Assembly: GCA_028456385.1 (NCBI GenBank)
Contig: JALNQF010000353.1
Location: 1-41,712 of the forward strand
Direction: 5' to 3'
DNA length: 41,712 nucleotides
From: Ophiosphaerella korrae
Taxonomy: Eukaryota > Ascomycota > Dothideomycetes > Pleosporales > Phaeosphaeriaceae
The notes under the pieces are model-generated. The model was not told the DNA's origin. It did not search any database and saw only the letters and a program-made list of their open reading frames with translations. The position numbers and the translations under genes were made by a program. Of this stretch, positions 36,962 to 41,712 are shown piece after piece (positions within the stretch are counted from its first letter, which is position 1; each line of letters starts with the position of its first letter).

Positions 36962-38213
36962 CGTATAACTTAATAACGTAGTAGAGTAGCGTAGATATAT
37001 TAATATATTAAATTAAGTAGTATCTACTATATTATTTTATATATACGTAAGTTATACCTAGTCTCTCTATACTTCTTATAGTGCGTATAAGCCTAGTAAC
37101 TTAAGCTTAATCTCTTTTTATCTTAACGCTATTTATTAACTTAATACTATATAGCCTCTTTCTTAGTAAGTATATCTTCTTCTTATTTCTTTATTAAAAC
37201 TCTTTACTTTTAAATCTACTTCTTTTTTTATAATTTATACTTACTAGCTACTTTATTAGCTTTCTTAAAACTAGAGATCTAATTATATATTAACTTAGCT
37301 TCTAGTACTATTTTATAAGCTCTCTTTTTAAGTTAATTAATTACGTTAATAATTAATACTAGTAATAAGCTCTTATCTAGTATATATACTTACGTATAAG
37401 TATTAACTAAGCTTTTAGCTTACGTATATTACTTAGCGTAGAAGGTACTTAGAGTACTTCTAGTAAAGTAGCTAGAGTAAGTATATAGAGCTAAATATTA
37501 AGCTTTAAGATAACTACTTCTAGCTAAAGTAAAATAAAGCTAGTAGCTTAAAAAGCTAAGTAAATATTTACTTTTATAAAGGCCTAGTTAAAGGCTACGT
37601 AGAAAGTTAGTAGGAATTTAAGTTTAGTAATATAATTAATATAGTTTTAGATTAAGCTCTTAACTAAGTAGCTATACGCTTTCTTTAATAGAGAGAAGTA
37701 GCTAATATTAAGAAGCTAAAGTAAGTAAGATAAGTAAGCTAGTATACTAAGCGTATAGATATTATTCTTTTTATAGAACTTATTAAACTTAAAAGAGTAG
37801 TAGCTCTTATAACTATTAAGTATAAGTAGCTAATATATACTAACTACTAAGCTCTTTATATACTTATTAAAGTACTTAAGCTAGTTAATAGCTAGCTTAT
37901 CTATTATCTAGCTATTATTACTAATTTTAATTGCCTAGTCTTATAGGATATAGTCTTTATTATACTAAGTAAAGAGGTAGTAATTACTAGTAAAAATAAA
38001 AAATAGTAAGACTACTTATCTAGTAGCGTTAATTATAGCGATTACTATTACCTACTTATAATTACTAAGCTAGATAGCTTTTAGCTTAGTTCTTTTCTCT
38101 AACCTTATTATAATAAGCTAAGTTATAATCTTACTTATTATAAAGCTAGCCTTATTAAAGTTATAGATATCTTTATTAGCTATTCTATATATAGCTCTTA
38201 TATACTATTATTA
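36892..38213 (-). mobile_element. pogo/Fot1-like transposon relic, copy 2, 5'-truncated
   Basis: Minus-strand element with its 3' terminal inverted repeat at 36892-36961, flanked by TA at 36890-36891. Reading from 38213 down, the transposase gives KDYIL, NSWIIDKLAIN-like sequence, then LLILNSYKSYYSFKFNKF at about 37850-37790. The last is the DDE-domain block that reads LLILDGHESH-like in intact pogo enzymes; D and H are gone through RIP. NNIYTLS and LKKAYSYLVKSL follow, then the C-terminal helical tail (about 37620-37250). Positions 37712-38212 repeat 1-510. Homology breaks at about 38213, so the DNA-binding half is missing here, whereas copy 1 retains it. Confidence 0.83.
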
Positions 38214-38570
38214 TAATACTAAGTAGTAAGTAAGCTATTATATTGTACGCGATTAGGCTAAGTAATATAGCGTAGTAAAACACGTAACTATTTAGTAGTA
38301 AATACTCTAGAGTAAACGCTCTAGAGTAAGCGCTTAGAAATAAACACTAGATAGCAAGTATATAGGAACGTTAATAGACCTTTATAGACTATTATATTTA
38401 ATCTCTTCTTTATACTCTTATCCTAATAGAGTATTATAACTAATACTTTAATTAGATTTTTATCTATCTATTAATACTTATATACCTTATAATACTCTAA
38501 TAAGAGCTAACTATTAATTAAGTTAAGTAACTAACTTATTTATTAACCTCGCCTATCTTATAGAAGCCTA
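38214..38570 (+). other. possible 5' LTR and leader of the last gypsy element
   Basis: Less RIPed than its surroundings (it contains cacg, aaacac and agcaag). It lies between the truncation point of pogo copy 2 and a gag-like frame. It holds a short direct repeat, ctctagagtaa, twice at about 38309-38332. The 3' partner would lie beyond the window, so the LTR identity is inferred only from position. Confidence 0.4.
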
Positions 38571-41500
38571 CTTGCCTTTATTACCTTTACTAGGTTCTAA
38601 GAACTTAATATATTAAATACTTTTAAGATAAGCAATACGTTAATAAATATAGATAACTAGCGTATAAGAGTAACCTATATAGCTACTTCTAAGGTTACTA
38701 AGCTAGACTTCTACTTTAGAGAATAAAATAAGCTTAAGCTATAGATTTTATAACTTAATCTCTTCTTTAAAGTAGACTAAGTTTAGGATAAAAATAGAGC
38801 TATACTTGTATTATCTTATATAAAGAGTAAGGTAGAGAAATAAGTTATACTATACTTTAAGAAATACTTTAATAATAATAATAGTAACTATAATAAGATA
38901 TTTAAAGAATAGATTAAGTTTAAAGATAAAGTACAATAAGCCTTTCTACTAGTAAATAAGATAGTAGTAGTAGAGTATATAATATAGTAGCTATAACAAT
39001 ATAAAGTAGTAGTAGACTATACTAATAAATTCTAAAGCTACGTAATATAAATAGAATAGAATAATAAGGTATTAATAAGGATATTTTAATAAAAACTTAA
39101 GAGTAACGTTTAAAGTAAGCTAATACGTAGTAGAGCTATAATTAAGACGTTAGAAAACTTAGTAGAGAAAGTAATTTAAGTTAATAACTATATATATAAA
39201 TATATAGTAGAAGCTAAGAATAGTAAAGTACTATATATAGATAATAAGAAGTATAAAGCTAAAAATAAGAAGTAACGTAAATATAAGAACTACTAAGTTT
39301 AGAGTAGCTATAGATACTTTAGGCTAGATAAGATATATATTAATAATATAAACCTAAGAAAACTAGAATACTATTACTATAAGAAACCTAAAGAAGTAAA
39401 AACCTAAAAATACTACTAGTATAGTAAAATAGGGTACCTAGTAAAAAATTACTAAAGAATAAGATAATATAATAAATTAATATACTTTAGAGGTAAGATA
39501 ATAATAGAGAAAAAGAATAGAAGTAATCTCTAGAAAAAGCTAAGATAAAAGAGATTATAAGACTATAAACCTCTAGTAGTAAGATATAAGTAAGAGATAT
39601 AACTACTATAAAATTACTATAAAGCTAAGTAACTTTATAATAGATAATAAAGTAAAAGCTATAAATATACTACTAGGAGTATAGAGCTACGTAAAGAGGT
39701 ATTAGCTAAAGTAAGAGTAAGCTAAGATAAATACCTTAGAATACCTTTAGCTATACTAGTAAAAGATAGGGTATAAGTATAAGATAACGCTATATCTAGG
39801 AAAGCGAGTATATATAGCCTAGGACAAGAATAGGAAAGAAAACTAAGAGCCTAAGACTTCTAAATATAAAATAGTACCTAGAATACTAGAGCTAAGGTAA
39901 AAGAATACTAAAGTATAAGATAGATTTATAAAAGAAATCTAGAGACTAGTAGATAGCTACTACTTAGTAAAAAAATAGTAAGATAAAGAATACTAGATAT
40001 ATAAAGTAAAGTAAACCTAGTAATATAAATTATTATATACTAATAATAATTAGGCGCTAATTATTATAGATCTAGTATTAATATAAGAACTATAATACTA
40101 GCTATACTTACGTAACCTAAACTATCTACTACTATTATAGATAGGATATTACTATAATAACTACTTTACCTACTATTCTAATAAGATAGAATCTAGATAT
40201 TTCTCTTATAAGAGATCTAGATATAAATAAAACTAAGAAGAGTATATAAATATAAAATATAAATAATACTTATAAGATAAGTAAGAAGTAAAGTACTTTT
40301 TAAGTATAACTAAAGAAGATATAAATACAAGTAAGATACTTATAAACAACTAATATATTAATTTAATCTAGTAAACCTATATACTTAAGAAGTATAAACA
40401 ATATAGAGAGATTAAGATACTCTAAAGATTTTAGTAAAAGACAAATAAAGATTATAAGATTAAGTCTTTTTAAGTAAATAGCTAACACTAGATATATATC
40501 TAGAAGCTATAATACTATTAATGCTAAATAACTTATTAAACTCCTAGTAAAGATAAAGAGAGAAAGAATAAAAGTATTAGTAGATTTAAAGTTATTTATA
40601 AACCTAATTATACCTAAAGTAGTAGAATAAGTAAGACTCTAACTATAAGTAAAGAAGATACTATATCTAATCTATATTATAAATAGATAACTAATACTAA
40701 AAAACCTAATAGTTAGTAATAAAGTAACTATAGAGATTATTATTTAAAGATATAGTATAAAGATAACCTTAGACGTAATAGTTTTAGCTAATAAAAATAT
40801 TATACTAAGACACCTATAGCTATAAGAGTTTAATCCTAAAGTTAATTAGAAAAACTAGAACCTCTTATTTAATAACTATAAAAACATATATAGATCTAAG
40901 CCTACGTATTAGTAGTATTTAATAGTAGATAAGAAAGTACTATATAAGATAGTAGCTTTAATAGTAACTTATTAAGAGAGAATAAGTACTTCTATAAGTA
41001 CTAGTAAGGCGCTAGGCTAAGAAGTAAGAGTAGAAGAGTAATATATAACTCTTAAGATCTTAGAATAATATAAGAAGTTTAGCTACTTGTTTATAGAAGA
41101 GATAGATATACTAGTATTACTTAAGTACTAACCCTAGGACTATATAATTAAGTTATAAGAAAAAAAAGAGCTACCTTTTAGGCTTATTTACTAATTAATA
41201 GAGAGTAAATTAGTAATACTTTAAGAAAGACTAAATAGAGACCTAAAAAAAGGATATATATAAGAATCCTTATTATTAGTAAGATTTCTAATTCTCTTTA
41301 TACTAAAGAAGAAAGGACTACTAAGGATATATATAGACTACTAAAAACTAAACAATATTATAGTAAAGAACTAATACTTACTACTAAATATAGATAAATT
41401 CTAAGATAAGCTAAGCTAAGCTAAGATTTTTACAAAGCTAGACCTAAAGGATAGATACTACTTAATATAAATTAAAGTAAGTAAAGAGTAGAAAATAGTA

Positions 41501-41712
41501 TTCTAAATACGCTATAGATATTATAAGTATATAGTAATACTCTTTAGACTAATAAATATACTAGTAATATTCTAAAGACTAATTAATAATATATTATAAG
41601 AATACTTAGATAAGTTTATTATAGTATACCTAGACAATATACTAATATATTCTAAAGAAGAAGGTAAGTACGTAGAGTAAGTAATAATAGTACTATAGTA
41701 CTTAGACTAATA
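38571..41712 (+). mobile_element. Ty3/gypsy element, plus strand, cut by window end
   Basis: Gag-like sequence from about 38750, a knuckle relic at about 39411-39453 (YY*YSKIGYLVKNY, i.e. C and H changed to Y at the right spacing), and reverse transcriptase from about 41320. The latter reads LRIYIDY*KLNN, then YLLLNID, with the catalytic box VYLDNILIYSKE at 41623-41658. The rest of pol, including integrase, lies beyond 41712. Frames are broken by TAG and TAA at W and Q positions. The RT resembles the YLDN-type lineages at 1085-9561 and 20861-27881 more than the older YIDN type. Whether it is the same family as either needs an alignment. Confidence 0.8.

Overview
The window looks like a filamentous ascomycete (Pezizomycotina) chromosome segment. 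It is a long AT-rich block of repeat-induced point mutation (RIP)-degraded transposons that surrounds one short, normally composed gene island. Outside about 11.8-17.8 kb the dinucleotides CA and TG are almost absent on both strands (one TG and no CA in the first 300 bases), while TA, CTA and TAG are everywhere and CG survives. This is the footprint of CpA-to-TpA RIP. Reading frames there are full of TAG/TAA where CAG, CAA or TGG would be expected. A Dothideomycete with AT-isochores would fit, but the species cannot be named from this sequence.

Layout. 1-1037: end of a pogo/Fot1-like DNA transposon (minus), cut by the window edge. 1085-9561: a full-length Ty3/gypsy chromovirus relic on the minus strand, with two 233-bp LTRs. 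9562-12260: degraded DNA of unrecognised origin, becoming less mutated to the right. 12261-16560: the island. It holds one intact four-exon gene on the minus strand (CDS 15719 to 13555, 674 codons) for a three-helix membrane glycoprotein with a large ectodomain. An un-mutated C-terminal scrap of a pogo transposase abuts its 3' end. 16561-17812: a zone of partial RIP. 17813-18240: a reversed solo LTR. 18241-34100: an older plus-strand gypsy element split by a younger nested gypsy at 20861-27881 (428-bp LTRs, 5-bp duplication TAAAG). 34100-36889: A-rich unidentified relic. 36892-38213: a second copy of the first pogo family, 5'-truncated. 38214-41712: another plus-strand gypsy that runs off the window.

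The membrane gene's splice sites and reading phase close perfectly across three short introns. Its last exon lies beyond the stop codon that ends the large third-exon frame, so a simple ORF view misses the true C-terminus. The transposons show at least three layers of insertion followed by RIP. I see no operon, CRISPR, rRNA or tRNA. The intact gene embedded in RIP-silenced repeats is the one element here with a plausible host function. That function is unknown: a lineage-specific cell-surface role is only an inference.
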